Below, piece by piece: positions 24,566-37,139 of a DNA stretch of 64,000 nt (position 1 is its first letter; each line of letters opens with the position of its first letter). A model generated the notes under the pieces. The model had not been told where the DNA came from. It was given only the letters and a program-made list of their open reading frames with translations, and made no database searches. The DNA comes from Melastoma dodecandrum. Taxonomy: Eukaryota; Streptophyta; Magnoliopsida; Myrtales; Melastomataceae. The translations under genes were made by a program, and so were the position numbers. The stretch is taken from contig JARUPY010000085.1 of the NCBI GenBank assembly GCA_029817715.1, positions 5,766,001 to 5,830,000 of the forward strand, given 5' to 3'.

Positions 24566-25650
24566 AAACCTAATCCGGAAAGTGATTTACCTCTCTTGGG
24601 ACTTGGTGTCTGTTTGGTCTTTTGCAATGGATGATCGACATGGTCAGGTGGGCTGGGTGAGATGGGATAGGGGGTCTCTAGTAAGTAAAATCTTATCTCT
24701 AGTTATTACGGCGTGATCGGATTTCCAAATTCTGTTGTGGCTTTGGTATTCTCAGGTCTTTGGAACTTTGGTCAGGAAGGTGTTGTGGGTGATTTTAGAA
24801 CCCTTCATTTGTAAATAGAGCTTGCTGGTTTGTGCCTTTATTTAGTAGTTAAAAGTGATTATGCGAAAATTGTTCGACTTGATGGGGCATCTTTGGTGGT
24901 AAACCCAAAAGAACAACTCACTGAATTATTATTAAAAGCTGTGCAAACTAAAGGAGTCATTTTCCGACATGGCGTAATAATCCATCCCCTTATCCACGGG
25001 TATATCAAGAATCAGATATAGACAGACACAGGCATTGAGAAAAAGCCACACGATACGATTGTCCAATCCATTCCAAGATAGAACTGATTAAACTTTTGTC
25101 ATGATTTGTAATTTCATAACAGACAAATTCAGCTCTGCAATATATTATAAAATCAAGAAAATACTCAACTTTACAAAACAAAATATATTAAATGTTATAT
25201 TACGAATGCCGTCCTAAAGAGGACTCGTATCAAGAGAAATATCCCAGGAACACAAAGAAAACGCAAAGGAACATGAATTTAAGAGGAATGTATCAAGAGA
25301 CAGGTAGCAAGATACTATGGAAAAACAACACACCGCGCTGTTTAAAACTGAAAAGTTTTTCATCTATGCTTCTGAAACATGAATTCCCCCCACGATCAAA
25401 ATAGATCCAGAGAGAGTTCACTAGTAAGAAGCAACCCCCACTCCAATAATCCAATAACAAACAACAAAATTAAAGAATTAAATGATACGAAGTCTACAAA
25501 TGTAGTCAACCATACCCAGAGCTGTCGCTGCTTATTTCCGAACGCAGACAACTCAAATCAATTGACAACTCAAAAAAGACCACTATAATCGAAAGATCAG
25601 AGACTCAACGAGACCAGATCATCATACAGTATATAGAACAATTCATTTAA
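24566..25650. other. Intergenic, AT-rich
   Basis: Short open frames only. Lysine/asparagine-rich translations are typical of AT-rich noncoding DNA. Confidence 0.4.
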
Positions 25651-25655
25651 TTCAT

Positions 25656-25965
25656 TCAGTTCCCATAAGAAGCACCACTGCCCCTCGAGTACCTGGCACC
25701 TCTGTCCCCACCATAACCACCCTCCAGGCGGCCTCTGCCATAGCCTCCACCCGCGGTTGAATCATCCGCCACCACCTCCACGGCTGAATCCGCCGCCGGA
25801 CGAGCAAGACTGAGCCCCGTGGACGGTTATGTTTCGTCCATCGAGATTCTGGCCGTTCATGCCTTTAATTGCATCCCTCATGAACTGCTCATTAGAGAAG
25901 GTAACGAATCCGAAGCCCCTGGACCTTCCTGTCTCCAGATTCTTGAGATCACCTGCGAGCTCAAG
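25656..25965 (-). pseudogene. Glycine-rich RNA-binding protein (GRP7/8 type), 5'-truncated and frameshifted
   Basis: The minus strand encodes [19 protein letters not shown], then [19 protein letters not shown], the second half of an RRM including RNP-1 (RGFGFVTF). A glycine-rich stretch follows. The first RRM exon with RNP-2 is absent. After a run of glycines the frame shifts, so the natural Gly/Tyr/Arg tail lies in another frame and ends at 25656. Family members are small RNA chaperones tied to cold and circadian responses. This copy is not functional as written. Confidence 0.8.
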
Positions 25966-27704
25966 GCACAACAATAGCAGATTCGGTCAGATCTACACGA
26001 TCAGGACTATGAAACGCGTTACGCGAAGAAATCATTGAAAAATATTTGTCAGAGAAGTAGCGTTACGATCTTCGTCTCTGATAAGGAGGATGAAGATGAA
26101 CGTATCGATGTTTGGAAGTAGCAACAAAAGTGATGGAAAAGTTACTATCCTTGTTGTGAATAGTAAGGCCGCGTACACATACTTACATGTCAATTTGAAT
26201 TCTCCTTCACAATATACATCAAAGGTTTCCAAAATAACAGCTGAAATAGCAGTCAAGGCCTTTATTATCATCTGCAATAACAAGGAGACTTAGCAACACT
26301 GAGACACTCAATTGCCGGAAGCAACGAAACAACTAGGATGTAGATGTGAGACGTACATACTGAACAATTCCAATCTTGATGACACGATAAAGCCACCCTC
26401 CAAGTCTCCAGGGCTTTAAAAACAAATTCATCGGGAAAGGATGCTTTAAGATTCAGTGGTCAGAATGATGTTCTAACAACGGAACTTTTGCAGCAGCATG
26501 CCCTTGTCTCTCCGTAAATTCCACAGTTCTTTCGTCACCGCTTAATGTAAGGCACCCAAAATAGATGAGAACTAGATAGAAGAATTGTCAAGGATATACC
26601 AAGAACCTGGCAAAAATACATAAGAACAACAACTCCATGATATCTTAAATTACAGTAGCTGAAGAGGAAATGCTATATCGTACCCAAGCATGCAACGAGA
26701 TACCTGCCGAAACAATACATTGCAAAAGATTTATAGCAGTCTCGAAGTATTTCACAGTCCACACTAATCGATGGCTTCATCAAGGAGACGAGCTAAAAAA
26801 CTTGACACATTTAGATTGATGAAATTAACATAATCGAAAATCATATTCTCATAAGTGTGATTACTCAATTCTTCCTTTGCATTCCCAGCGATCAAGCCCC
26901 TGCAACTCAAAGATCCGTCCAGCATACAAGCAGGCAAGATGTACCACGGAAGCATTGGTGGGGATGCAAGTACCACGCAGGCATAACAAGTAACTAACTA
27001 ATAATCAAGTAAATACTATCAATATCTCTATTATGTAGCTCTTTCTAATCCAATTTTGTGCATAAAACTTGAATTTTCTTGTACTTTACTACATAATTTA
27101 ATCAGTAATCGCTACAGAAGTTTTCAGCAGTACGGATAAATAGCTGAAAAGGAATTCGAAGACAACATAGAGGCTGTCTCCGTACAATCAAAATCAACAT
27201 CGTTTAATCCCAATGAAGAAGTTCCTACAAGATGAACTGAGGCTTGTGCTAGTGTAACTCACCGACCCTACTGCTTAGCAGGGAACCACGAGGATTACCC
27301 CAAATAGAAACTTTTGCTCCTGAGACATTATGATATGCAAACATCAGAATTTAAAAAGCAAAAATCACAAATGCGCCCACAATTACATTCTTTGTTCCAG
27401 CCTTCAAGGTAATGGCCAGTTAGAAACCTGGCCAACCTTCAAGGTAATGGCCTCCGGAAACTCAGCTTCGACCAAAATATGTAGAGGTTCATTCAGGTGC
27501 TCCTAGCCAGGTTTGTCCTTCAGCTTCTCTTCCCAAGTTAGTATTCATGGATAATAAGCAACAATCATGATGAGTAATTGCTTGCCAAAAGCATTCATCA
27601 CAACTACTAACACATCTCAGATTTTACAGTATATACCTTTATAGAATCTTTAACTGAGCCCTTGCCTCTTATATATACCTACACTGAGTCAGGGCTTCGA
27701 CTCT
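25966..27704. other. Intergenic; one exon-like minus-strand frame
   Basis: A minus-strand open stretch at 26976-26764 (LPWYILPACMLDGSLSCRGL and SSFLARLLDEAID) has protein-like composition but I cannot assign it. The rest holds no supported gene. Confidence 0.35.
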
Positions 27705-28045
27705 TTTATAAAAGGCGGCCACAATCGGAAGGAAGAGGATATCTTTCCACAGAACAAGTAGCAGGAAAGGTTCTGATGATTCAACCAGAGCTTCAGTCCT
27801 GCAGAAGGGCCATTTCCCAGTCTACACCACCGATGGGCAAAGATTCAAGATCCCTCTGTCGTATCTTAGTAATGGAGTGATCAGAGAACTCTTTTCTATG
27901 GCAGAAGAAGAATTTCGGGATCCCTAGTGGAGGGGCCATCGTACTGCCTATAGATGCATCGTCAATGGAGTACACAATTTCTTTGATCCGACGAGGTTTG
28001 TCCGTGGAACAGGAGAACGCCTTGTTGATGTCATTTAGTAGATGT
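27705..28045 (+). pseudogene. SAUR auxin-response protein, frameshifted
   Basis: Plus-strand reading gives RKRISFHRTSSRKGS, then KGHFPVYTTDGQRFKIPLSY, LSNGVIRELFSMAEEEF and a stop. In the next frame it continues with GGAIVLPIDASSMEYTISLI and a short tail. This is the complete SAUR domain broken by one frame shift near 27925. The N-terminal methionine region is not clear. Intact SAURs are small intronless proteins that promote cell expansion by inhibiting PP2C.D phosphatases. Confidence 0.8.
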
Positions 28046-28344
28046 AGTAGCTATGCTCTGGCCATTGAGGCACGGACTAGTTCCCAAGTTTTTTGTATGT
28101 AGCGAATCGTACTAGTTCAGAGTATTGGTCGATGTAGGCCAATAATTAGAAATTTTTTCAAAGACATCGCCACATGGACAAGCACGTTCTTGCATTAATT
28201 TCGGAAGGCCCATCGAAAGCTAAAACGTCATGGAGATTCTCATACTCGAACCCCCGCAGAACTCTTCGGATCATCCTGAAAACTGAGGCCTTTCAAGTGA
28301 TTCTCTGGCCATCTTGTAAGAGTTCTCGAGAGTTAACAAGATGA

Positions 28345-28730
28345 GATAACAGGCTGCAAGAAGCTTTTACATTTGCCCAGACAAAGTGGCAGATGGCTGC
28401 TGGCAAGAGAAGGAAAAGGATCACATTTCGCAGGACTAGTAGCTTGGGTGTTTCAATGAATCCCTGATCGCCAGAAAGGGTCATCTCACAGTTTCCCCCA
28501 CGACGGGGAACAGTGCCGGATTCCTCTGCCATATCAGCAGTGGGGTCATTAGAGAAATCTTTGTGCAGCAGGGAGGAATTCAGGGTCACTGCAGGAAGGC
28601 CTATTGTTCTAACGGTGGAAGAAGCACGTCATCCATGAGAGAACACGATGGGATTGATTAAACAAGGCATTGCCTAGGAGCAGGAGAAGGCCATCGCAAC
28701 GCCATTAACTGGATGTAGTAGCTAGATTGC
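28345..28730 (+). pseudogene. SAUR, second decayed copy
   Basis: Plus-strand blocks in more than one frame read KKLLH, WQMAAGKRKRITFRRTSSLG, then in degraded form a KGH.TVY-like segment and SGVIREIF. This is the N-terminal half of the same SAUR subtype as the neighbour. A stop follows the RRTSSLGVSMNP stretch and the C-terminal half is scrambled. Its arrangement in tandem with the upstream copy suggests an old local duplication. Confidence 0.65.
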
Positions 28731-28834
28731 CGCTGGTAATGCCCCCGCATGTAAATGTATGCCGTTAAAAACCGAGTAGTAAGCAAAGACTGTTGAACAA
28801 CATTACACAGCAGTTTGTCTGATTATTTTCAGTT

Positions 28835-29278
28835 TCAATGTGCTAAGCTTACCGAATGAGCAGATCTTTCAGGGATTCTACTATTCGCAGACTCAATCAC
28901 CAGAATCAGGTAATCCATGAAAATTGCATCGCAGGGAAAAATGATCGGCCCATTTCTCGGATGTCTGAACTCTTTCTCGGACACGTCGAGGAGTTTTCTG
29001 ATCAAACAATTATCTAAATACCTTAATGGAAGCATAAACCGCTCTCGATCAATGGTATATGCAACAAAGTGGCCCTTCCTCGCGATGGACAACGACCTTC
29101 CACCTTTGCTTCTCCTGATATCCGCCTTATGGAACATCCTTTTTCCTCTCTTCGACGACGAGCCGGCAGACGACTTAGCCGTGCTCATAGGGGACTGGTA
29201 CAAACGAACCACACGGTAACTATAAAAGGTCACGATCAGAACTCGAAATCGAACAACTTCCCCGTGTTTGCGTGACAA
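28835..29278 (-). CDS. SAUR family protein, open copy
   Basis: Minus-strand open frame of up to 147 codons with the SAUR core at residues 66-130: KGHFVAYTIDRERFMLPLRY, LLDVSEKEF, NGPIIFPCDAIFMDYLILVI. The usual start for this subtype lies close to the basic stretch, so Met31 (codon near 29188) or Met48 may be the true start rather than the first Met. The C-terminal 20 residues (SANSRIPERSAHSVSLAH) are longer than usual. The frame is intact, single-exon as in the family, and it diverges from the two pseudogenes on the other strand. Likely auxin-responsive, but no auxin element was checked. Confidence 0.8.
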   Translation of the reverse strand: MSRKHGEVVRFRVLIVTFYSYRVVRLYQSPMSTAKSSAGSSSKRGKRMFHKADIRRSKGGRSLSIARKGHFVAYTIDRERFMLPLRYLDNCLIRKLLDVSEKEFRHPRNGPIIFPCDAIFMDYLILVIESANSRIPERSAHSVSLAH

Positions 29279-29334
29279 TAATTTTGTTGTAGAAATTGAA
29301 GGGAATATTGGACGGGGGGCATAAACTTTATTTC

Positions 29335-30010
29335 CCAGGCGGTGGTGCGTCCTTCACCGTACAACAAGGTAAAATTTTTTTTAAATATTTTATTTATATA
29401 AACTATTTATATCAAGACCAACTTCTGTAAAATTTTTTTTTTGATATCTTTTAGGGAAGACGTACAGATTCAGAATATTGAATGTTGGTCTCCAGAACAC
29501 GCTTAATTTCCTTATCCAAGGTCATAACATGAAATTAGTGGAAGTAGAAGGCACGCACACCGTCCAAGTCACGTACACGTCCATCGACGAAGGATGACTC
29601 GAGTACAACATAGTTCCTCTTCAATTTTCGCAGAATGGGCGGGGGATGGTGGACGCCGGCGAGCCACGCTCAATACAACCTGGTAGACGCCATTTCGCGC
29701 AGCACTACGCAGGTCTATTCCAGCTACGTTTGTCCTCCTTTCGTATAGAGTTTAGCCAAATAATTAGGGATTCCTCGTAGGGTTGATCTCATTGACGTTG
29801 CAGGCATATCCTAATTCATGGACGGCGATTTACATCGTGCTGGACAACGTCGGGATGTGGAACATGAGGACGGAAAACTGGGCGCAGCAGTACCTCGGGC
29901 AGCAGTTCTACTTACGTGTCTACACCCCGGTCAAGTCAGTGAGGGACGAATACCCGATCCCTCGTAACGCATTGCTCTGCGGCAGGGCAACTGGAAGGAG
30001 CGCTCAATAA
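29335..30010 (+). pseudogene. SKU5-similar multicopper-oxidase-like gene, fragments
   Basis: Exon-like blocks: ASFTVQQ (about 29348), GKTYRFRILNVGLQNTLNFL then IQGHNMKLVEVEGTH (29453-29597), SHAQYNLVDAISRSTTQVY (about 29665-29725) and the terminal exon AYPNSWTAIYIVLDNVGMWN then RDEYPIPRNALLCGRA ending at 30010. These match the second cupredoxin domain and the C-terminus of SKS proteins, which are GPI-anchored or secreted cell-wall proteins lacking most copper ligands. The whole N-terminal half and most of the middle are missing, and some internal blocks meet stops. It is a relic. Confidence 0.8.
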
Positions 30011-31039
30011 CTCTGAATGTAAAGGAGAGTTCGTTATAAAAGCATTACACATCAATAATAACAATAAAAACATACAGTGGAGAGGCAAGAGCCAAACTTG
30101 GATTGCGGTATGATCAAGGAGTAAGATCCTGGGACTTTCAGACTTACGCTGTCAAGTCTTCATCACTGGACGGTTGGTCGGGAAACTCACGATCCTGTCG
30201 AATGAGAAGAGCAAAGAATGGCGTTGCAGGAATCAAGGGCATTAAACCAGAGATCGACTTAGGCAGAAGCTATGGATCCTTCTAGCAGAGGATCTTCCCA
30301 TTCGGTTGATGAAGCAAAGGAGGCATATGCGAAGCCAACAGAGCATATATCATGTGCATCACCTGTTAATACGTGCGTCGATGTCTATGTTAGTATTTCG
30401 TTTCTTATACATCAACTTGCACGGTACAAATACAACATCATTAAGAACAGGTGAAAACGCTGCGACCAGAACAGAACAACCTAGGACTTTCTTCTTGCTG
30501 GGGTCGCATGAAGTCCTAAAATAACCGGAGTCGGTCCTGGCGTTCCATACTTGTCCTTTCTGTGTTGGTCGTCTTCGGTCCATGTTCTCCTGCCTGGGTT
30601 TCTCAGTCGTTCCGGCACACGACAGATCTCTGCTGGATTTCGCAACGATCTGCTTTGATAGCTGTTTGAGCTGTGATTTTCTGAGAATTTCTGATTTTCC
30701 TCGTTTACTCCATCCCTTGGAAATTATTAAATCATATGGCATTGGTTTCCAAAGAATTCATCGGAGATGGCGTCCGAACTCTAGGAAGTTCTTGTCGTCG
30801 AGTTGCCGTCCCTTGTACATTAAGTATTTGACCTAGGACTCGCGTAAAGCCGAATGGTAACGGTTAAAGAACACGAGTTGTTATCGCCCGGTTGCACTTT
30901 GTTGCGGCTTTTCGATGAACACGTCCAGCAAAATGTGCATTTCCCACGACACAGTGCCGCCCTCCTGCTCGGCCGTTCGTATATAAAAACGGCATCAGAT
31001 GCAAGCGGCTAACTAGCCATTCACCATTCTGCAAATCTC
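30011..31039. other. Intergenic; upstream of the GDSL gene
   Basis: A 127-codon minus-strand frame (30359-30742) has no recognised motif. A TATATAAA-like box lies at about 30980-30987, ~55 bases before the GDSL start codon at 31040, and is the plausible original promoter of that gene. Confidence 0.4.
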
Positions 31040-31074
31040 ATGGAGTGGAGGATGTTCACGGGAGTGCTGCTCCG
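31040..31074 (+). pseudogene. GDSL lipase, first 35 bases of exon 1 (cut by the retroelement)
   Basis: ATG at 31040 opens a signal peptide MEWRMFTGVLL, which stops at the left edge of the LTR. The reading continues at 40391 with [10 protein letters not shown], so the Ty3 element split the signal-peptide coding region. The 5 bases before the element (CTCCG) and after it (CTCCT) are the target-site duplication with one mismatch. Confidence 0.85.
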
Positions 31075-32218
31075 TGATCGCAGAATTCGCACACCGCAAG
31101 TATACGGATCGCAACGAGTAATATAGAAGTGAGTAGAGTTATCGTTCCCACGAGGATAGCAATTAAAATCCTTTAGCATACACAATTGCAATTTTTATGT
31201 AGCCAAGCAAATAAGAAAAATGAGCTTTTAAATCTGAAAATTAAACTAGCAAGAAATAAATACCAAAGCAAAGAATCTGAATTCAATAGATGGAAAAGCC
31301 TAGGATCAAGTATCCCCTCCTTGTTTCGTTAAACCCCTTCACTCGTTTATCCCAAATTTGTACTAATTCTGTTTACTAACCGGATTCTTATGTCCCTAAG
31401 TGCCTCTCCCGAGTTTACAAAGGATTATTCTAAACCACCGTAAACCTATATCCCTATAGTGAATTACGAAGGCCAAAACACATTAAGATTCAATCCTTTA
31501 TCGGTTACCTAGAAGTATATCTCCCGATACTACTTACTAGCTAATTCGCTCCCGCGATATTAACCAAGGCTATTTCGTTCCCGTTCTCTCCTAAAATTCC
31601 TCTCCCGAGTTTAAGTTAGGATAACAAATCAATACAATTCGGTGATCAGGCAAATTGCACGCATTAAGATCAAACGAAATAAATAAACATCCAAAGCACA
31701 AATTTGTTCTAAAACGAGTTCAGGAAATTCAACTACGCAATTCGGTTCAACATAATCCTAGCAAAGAAAGTTTAGCCGGACATTGTTTTCGAGACACAAT
31801 TCAAAGAAACGAAAAGCATCCTAAAACAATAAGCTAACTCCCTTCTTCTCCCTCTGGTCGAATCCTTCTCTTCGTCTCCTCTCCCCTCTAGTCGAAGGAA
31901 CAAAGTCTTATTATAGTCCTAAAGAAATAAAACCTAGAGAATCTCTGAAAATCTGGATAAAATATTTTTTTCTCTTCAATTAGTCCTCCTCCCACGTGTC
32001 CTTCAAGTATTTCCCTTTGTCTAGAATCTTTGTAGATATGCCGAAATCTTCTTGTTTCCATTTTTATCTGAAATAAACCAACAATTCGGCAGTATCCCAA
32101 TTCTCGAGAATAATGTAAAATAACAAGAAATAATATGAAATAAGCGCAATATTTTACAAATCTAACAAATCCTAGGTATGAAATTGACATAAATAACTCT
32201 ACTTTCATAGAGTTATCA
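31075..32218 (-). repeat. 3' LTR of the Athila-like element
   Basis: 1144 bases, ending (plus-strand right edge) at GAGTTATCA. Compared by eye with the other LTR, I count roughly 20 differences, several clustered in the outer 60 bases. Confidence 0.95.
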
Positions 32219-32232
32219 CACCCCCAAACCTA
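32219..32232 (-). other. Polypurine tract of the Athila-like element
   Basis: On the minus strand the bases directly before the 3' LTR read TAGGTTTGGGGGTG, a purine-rich plus-strand priming site. Confidence 0.8.
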
Positions 32233-33419
32233 AATTTTGCTAGTCCCGAGCAAAGATAAAAACTAAACGACTCTCCTCAGCAAACCCAAGTTACTCAAAC
32301 GTAGAAACACCTCTCATAACATTCTCAGACATGGTCGCATCCTTCTCATGCATCTCGATTCCATTCAGTACCTAGCATGCTCAATTAAAAACTTTAAAAT
32401 ACGATATCTTCATCCCAGCAGGTTGCACACTCAACATTAACAAGCATACACTCCCAATAGCTCATGTCAACCAGGAACTTGCAAAGATCACCACAAACAT
32501 TCCTCTCCACTTATCAAAGGTTCTTTTTTTTTTCTTTTTTTTCTTTTTACGGTTGCACGACTCTAAATGTATCATCTAATTCCGGCAAAAGCTCATGTAG
32601 CGAGCTCTCAATCAATGACTCCCGGTTCAGTTGAACCAAGGCATTAGGTGATAAGGCACCCCTCGGATCAATCACTCAAGCTAGCACGGAAGACTCACAC
32701 CACAAGCACATATTCAGGCAACATCATTTCTCTATTTTTTTTTCTTTCTTTTTTTTTCAATTTTTACCTGAACATTGGTACTCAGAGCCTTGGCAACCTT
32801 ATTGTCTCTTTTCTCTTTTTTTTTATCACAATGACCAAAAACTTCGTTTCAAGAGATAATTCAGGCTACTCCACTCGTCACTAGTCACCATGCATTCTAA
32901 GGAGATGTAACCTACCACTGCTAAGCACGCTTCCTACTGGGAGATCTCTCTTTTTTTTCGAAAAATTTGGCACACTAAGCAAATAATTTCATCTTTTCGC
33001 ACTTACGAATGCAACCCTTAAGCGCATCATTGAATAAAGACATTCCATGTTCAAGTTTCTAAGGCTACGCTGAGGAGTACCTAAACATGACTCACCCTTA
33101 GTAAATATCACTTCCGAATTTAACACCACTCAATATCACACGACACCCCCAAGCCTAAACAAAGCAACGTCCTCGGTGCGAAAGGGAATAAGTGAGATTT
33201 ACTCAAAAAGAGAGAGAGGGTATGTGTACTCACTCCGCTATAGCATCTGAGTCGCTATCCTCATCGTCCTCATCAAACATCGAGGGTGGAGTTGGTTGCT
33301 TCGTGATTTTCGGTGCGTGAGCACTTCCCTGGAAAAGAGAAATAAATGGATTATGGTAAGAAGGAATAATTGACCGAGATATTATTTTATTTTATTTTTT
33401 TAAATAATTTTTTTTTTTG

Positions 33420-33690
33420 GTGCAGCTGCACAAGATATCCGATGCAGCTGCACGAAGTTTCTGTGGATTTGAGGTCGTCATGGTGCAGCTGCGCGAGATT
33501 TCCGTGCAGCTGCACGAAGTTTCTGTGGTTATGTTGTCTCAGCGATGCAGCTGCACGAAATTTTGATGCCACTGCACAAAGTTTCTGTGGTTCTGTGCTC
33601 CCGTCAGTGCAGCTGCACGAAATTTCCGTGCAGCAGCACAAAGTTTCTGTGGCTTCCCATCCGTCTGCGATGCAGCTGGCCGACTTTTCT
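33420..33690. repeat. Tandem repeat with GCAGCTGC palindrome cores
   Basis: About nine copies of GCAGCTGCACGAA/AAAGTTTCTGTGG half-units form a ~60-base higher-order period between pol and the 3' LTR. Cores are self-complementary (GCAGCTGC) and units differ by a few bases. Short frames across it are Cys/His/Gln-rich artefacts. Confidence 0.8.
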
Positions 33691-33849
33691 GCTTTTCACC
33701 ACTAAATATGACAATAGAAGACATTAAATTGAAATAGCAATCAAAATGAAAGTAACTAGACCTACGAAAAACGAAAAAATACGAAAGAACTTGGGTTGCC
33801 TCCCAAGAAGCGCTTGATTTTACGTCATCGGCTTGACGTTCTCAAGTAA

Positions 33850-36800
33850 TCATGCTTCGCTCATCAACAATGTCGATTGTCCTTGATCGACACTTCCTCC
33901 CAAATAGTGCTTCACTCTACTTGCATTTACTTTGAACCTACCTTGGTCATTCAACCTCTCCAATTCAAGAGCTCCATACGGAAACACTTGAGTAATCTTG
34001 AACGGCCCTGACCAACGAGATTTCAATTTGCCAGGAAACAATTTTAAACGTGAGTTAAAAAGTAAAACGAGCTGGCCTGGTTTGAACTGTCGATCTTTGA
34101 TGCGTTGGTCATGCCATTTCTTCGTTTTATCTTTATAGATCCTGGAATTCTCATATGCATCTAGCCGAAATTCTTCAAGTTCATCGAGTTGAAGTAATCG
34201 TCGTTTACCTGCAATTTCAAGATCAAGATTAAGCTTATGGATCGCCCAAAACGCTTTGTGCTCTAGCTCAACGGGTAAGTGACAAGCTTTCCCGTAAACC
34301 AATTTGTACGGTGAGGTCCCAATTGGTGTCTTGTAAGCTGTCCTATAAGCCCATAAAGCATCATCCAATTTACGCGACCAATCCTTCCGATTTGGGCTAA
34401 CCGTCTTTTCCAAGATTCTTTTGATTTCTCTATTGGATACTTCAACTTGACCACTCGTCTGAGGATGATAGGCCAATGCTACCTTATGATTCACGCCATA
34501 TTTCTTCATGAGGGCATTGAATTTGGCATTGCAGAAGTGTGAACCTCCGTCACTTATTATTGCACGTGGTATCCCGAATCGTGTGAATATCTGCTTTAGA
34601 AACTTCAAAACTCCACTAGCATCGTTAGTAGGCAAAGCAATAGCTTCTACCCATTTAGACACGTAATCCACAGCTACAAGAATATATCGGTTTCTAAATG
34701 ATTCAACGAATGGTCCCATGAAATCAATCCCCCAGACGTCAAAAATTTCAACCTCTAGAATATTTTTCAAAGGCATTTCATCGCGGCGAGATATATTACC
34801 AACACGTTGACAACGATCACAATGAGCAACAAATTGGTGTGCATCCTTAAATAGTGATGGCCAGAAAAAACCTGATTGAAGAACCTTTGCCGCGGTTTTG
34901 TGGCCACCGTGGTGCCCACCATAAGGTGACGCGTGGCACTGTTCCAATATCTTCTGCATTTCCTCCTCCGGTACACATCGTCGAATGATTTGATCTGCAC
35001 ACTTTTTGAATAAAAGTGGTTCATCCCAAAAGTAATATCTAACATCATGTAAAAACCTTTTCCTTTGTTGGTATGACTGATCCGGTGGTAGAATATCAGC
35101 TACAATGTAGTTCACGTAATCAGCATACCATGGTGTAGCCACATCAACCCCAAACAGTTGTTCGTCAGGAAACGCATCATTTATAAGTGTTCCGTCTGGG
35201 ATCCCGTTGTCGTTTTCTAGCCTTGATAAATGGTCTGCCACCTGATTGTCCGCTCCTTTCCTGTCCACAATCTCAAGATCGAATTCTTGAAGCAATAACA
35301 CCCATCGGATTAGTCGCGGTTTTGCATTAGCCTTTGAAATTAAATATCTTATTGCTGCATGGTCCGTGTGTACAATAACTTTCGATCCAATAAGATAAGA
35401 TCTGAATTTATCAAAAGCATGAACTATGGCTAACATTTCTTTCTCCGTGGTTGTGTAATTTACCTGTGCACTATCCAAGGTTTTACTAGAATAATAAATT
35501 GCATGGAATACCTTATCTTTCTTCTGGCCAAGCACAGCTCCCACAGCAAAGTCACTTGCATCACACATTAGCTCAAAAGGCATTGACCAATCCGGTGCAA
35601 CAATAATTGGTGCAGAAACTAACCTCTTTTTAAGCTCGATGAATGCCTCCATGCATTTGCCATCAAAGACAAAGGCCGTATCCTTCTCCAACAGGTTGCA
35701 AAGTGGTTTCGTTATCTTGGAGAAATCCTTGATAAATCTTCTATAAAAACCTACGTGGCCAAGAAAACTACGCACTCCCTTCACAGATGAAGGTGGTGGT
35801 AAGCGTTCAATTGTTTCCACCTTAGCTTTGTCGACTTCAATTCCGCTTTCTGAAATTCGGTGGCCTAAAACAATTCCTTCACGAACCATAAAGTGACATT
35901 TCTCCCAATTGAGAACAAGATTAGTTTCTTGGCATCGAGTAAGCACCGCAGATAAATTATCAAGGCAATTCTCAAAAGATAATCCAAAAACAGAGAAATC
36001 GTCCATAAATACCTCAATACTTTGTTCGATCATATCAGAAAAAATTGCAGTCATGCACCTTTGAAAAGTGGCAGGTGCGTTACACAATCCGAAAGGCATC
36101 CGGCGGAAGGCGAACGTTCCATAAGGGCAGGTGAATGTTGTCTTTTCCTGGTCTTCCGGTGCGATTGCGATTTGATTGTAACCTGAATATCCATCAAGAA
36201 AACAATAAAAGCTTTTTCCAGCCAAACGATCAAGCATTTGATCAATAAAAGGTAAAGGAAAATGATCTTTGCAGGTGGCTGCATTTAGTTTCCGATAATC
36301 CATGCAAACTCTCCAACCGGTGACTGTTCGCATTGGGATGAGCTCGTTCTTTTCGTTTTCTACCACGGTCATACCACCTTTCTTTGGAACGCACTGAACT
36401 GGACTTACCCACGAACTGTCTGAGATGGGGTATATGATTCCTGCATCCAACCACTTTATTATTTCTTTTCTTACCACCTCTTTCATGTTCGGATTGAGCC
36501 TCCTCTGTTGCTCGATTGACGCTTTCTTGTTGTCTTCAAGCCTGATCTTGTGCATGCATAGCGTAGGACTAATTCCCTTAATGTCTGCAATGCTCCATCC
36601 AAGAGCTGTTTTGTGTTCTCGAAGCACTCGCAATAGTTCCTCTTCCTGTTCGTTAGATAATGCAGCCGAAATAATAACTGGAAGAGTTTTACCTGAACCT
36701 AAAAATGAATACCTCAGGTGCTCCGGTAGCGGTTTAAGTTCTAACTCCGGCGGCTCTTCTATTGATGGTTTTGCTGCAGAGATGGGGCGTTCTAATGGTT

Positions 36801-37107
36801 CAGCCCGTGGCACATGACGCATATACGCAGCCTGCTCTATCTCAGCTTCATCACTCTTATTTACAACACATTCCGGTTCATCCTCTTGTGGCCACTCTTC
36901 GATTGGTGCACGCACGTATTTTTCAAACAAGTCTCCACACAAGATTTCATCGTTCACGTCCACGAAGCTGCATTCGTCAATCTCGTTAGGAATACTCATG
37001 GCATTACATATGTTAAAAGTTACCTCTTGATCATGGACGCGCATGGTAAGTTCGCCCTTTTGTACGTCAATCAAAGTTCGTCCTGTGGCTAAGAAAGGTC
37101 TTCCCAA
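33850..37107 (-). CDS. Ty3 pol: reverse transcriptase, RNase H, integrase
   Basis: One open frame of 1085 codons. The end of the protease region is at the start. RT spans about 205-400 with [24 protein letters not shown] and catalytic FMDD at 367-370. RNase H follows (CDAS with D516, HTDH with D582). The integrase zinc finger has His residues near 735 and Cys 763/766. The D,D35E core is D795, D853, E889, and a chromatin-side C-terminal region ends in [12 protein letters not shown]. All catalytic residues that I could check are present. The frame continues upstream of the first Met, so the Met start is not real; pol is normally part of one polyprotein. It is separated from gag-protease by a frame break near 37150. 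Confidence 0.95.
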   Translation of the reverse strand: MGRPFLATGRTLIDVQKGELTMRVHDQEVTFNICNAMSIPNEIDECSFVDVNDEILCGDLFEKYVRAPIEEWPQEDEPECVVNKSDEAEIEQAAYMRHVPRAEPLERPISAAKPSIEEPPELELKPLPEHLRYSFLGSGKTLPVIISAALSNEQEEELLRVLREHKTALGWSIADIKGISPTLCMHKIRLEDNKKASIEQQRRLNPNMKEVVRKEIIKWLDAGIIYPISDSSWVSPVQCVPKKGGMTVVENEKNELIPMRTVTGWRVCMDYRKLNAATCKDHFPLPFIDQMLDRLAGKSFYCFLDGYSGYNQIAIAPEDQEKTTFTCPYGTFAFRRMPFGLCNAPATFQRCMTAIFSDMIEQSIEVFMDDFSVFGLSFENCLDNLSAVLTRCQETNLVLNWEKCHFMVREGIVLGHRISESGIEVDKAKVETIERLPPPSSVKGVRSFLGHVGFYRRFIKDFSKITKPLCNLLEKDTAFVFDGKCMEAFIELKKRLVSAPIIVAPDWSMPFELMCDASDFAVGAVLGQKKDKVFHAIYYSSKTLDSAQVNYTTTEKEMLAIVHAFDKFRSYLIGSKVIVHTDHAAIRYLISKANAKPRLIRWVLLLQEFDLEIVDRKGADNQVADHLSRLENDNGIPDGTLINDAFPDEQLFGVDVATPWYADYVNYIVADILPPDQSYQQRKRFLHDVRYYFWDEPLLFKKCADQIIRRCVPEEEMQKILEQCHASPYGGHHGGHKTAAKVLQSGFFWPSLFKDAHQFVAHCDRCQRVGNISRRDEMPLKNILEVEIFDVWGIDFMGPFVESFRNRYILVAVDYVSKWVEAIALPTNDASGVLKFLKQIFTRFGIPRAIISDGGSHFCNAKFNALMKKYGVNHKVALAYHPQTSGQVEVSNREIKRILEKTVSPNRKDWSRKLDDALWAYRTAYKTPIGTSPYKLVYGKACHLPVELEHKAFWAIHKLNLDLEIAGKRRLLQLDELEEFRLDAYENSRIYKDKTKKWHDQRIKDRQFKPGQLVLLFNSRLKLFPGKLKSRWSGPFKITQVFPYGALELERLNDQGRFKVNASRVKHYLGGSVDQGQSTLLMSEA

Positions 37108-37139
37108 TATGATTGGAATTTCTCGATCTTCTTCATAGT

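Noticed and set aside
33387..33727. Cys-rich small proteins across the GCAGCTGC array
   Set aside because: Cysteines come from the repeat (TGCAGCTGC), not from a defensin-like gene.
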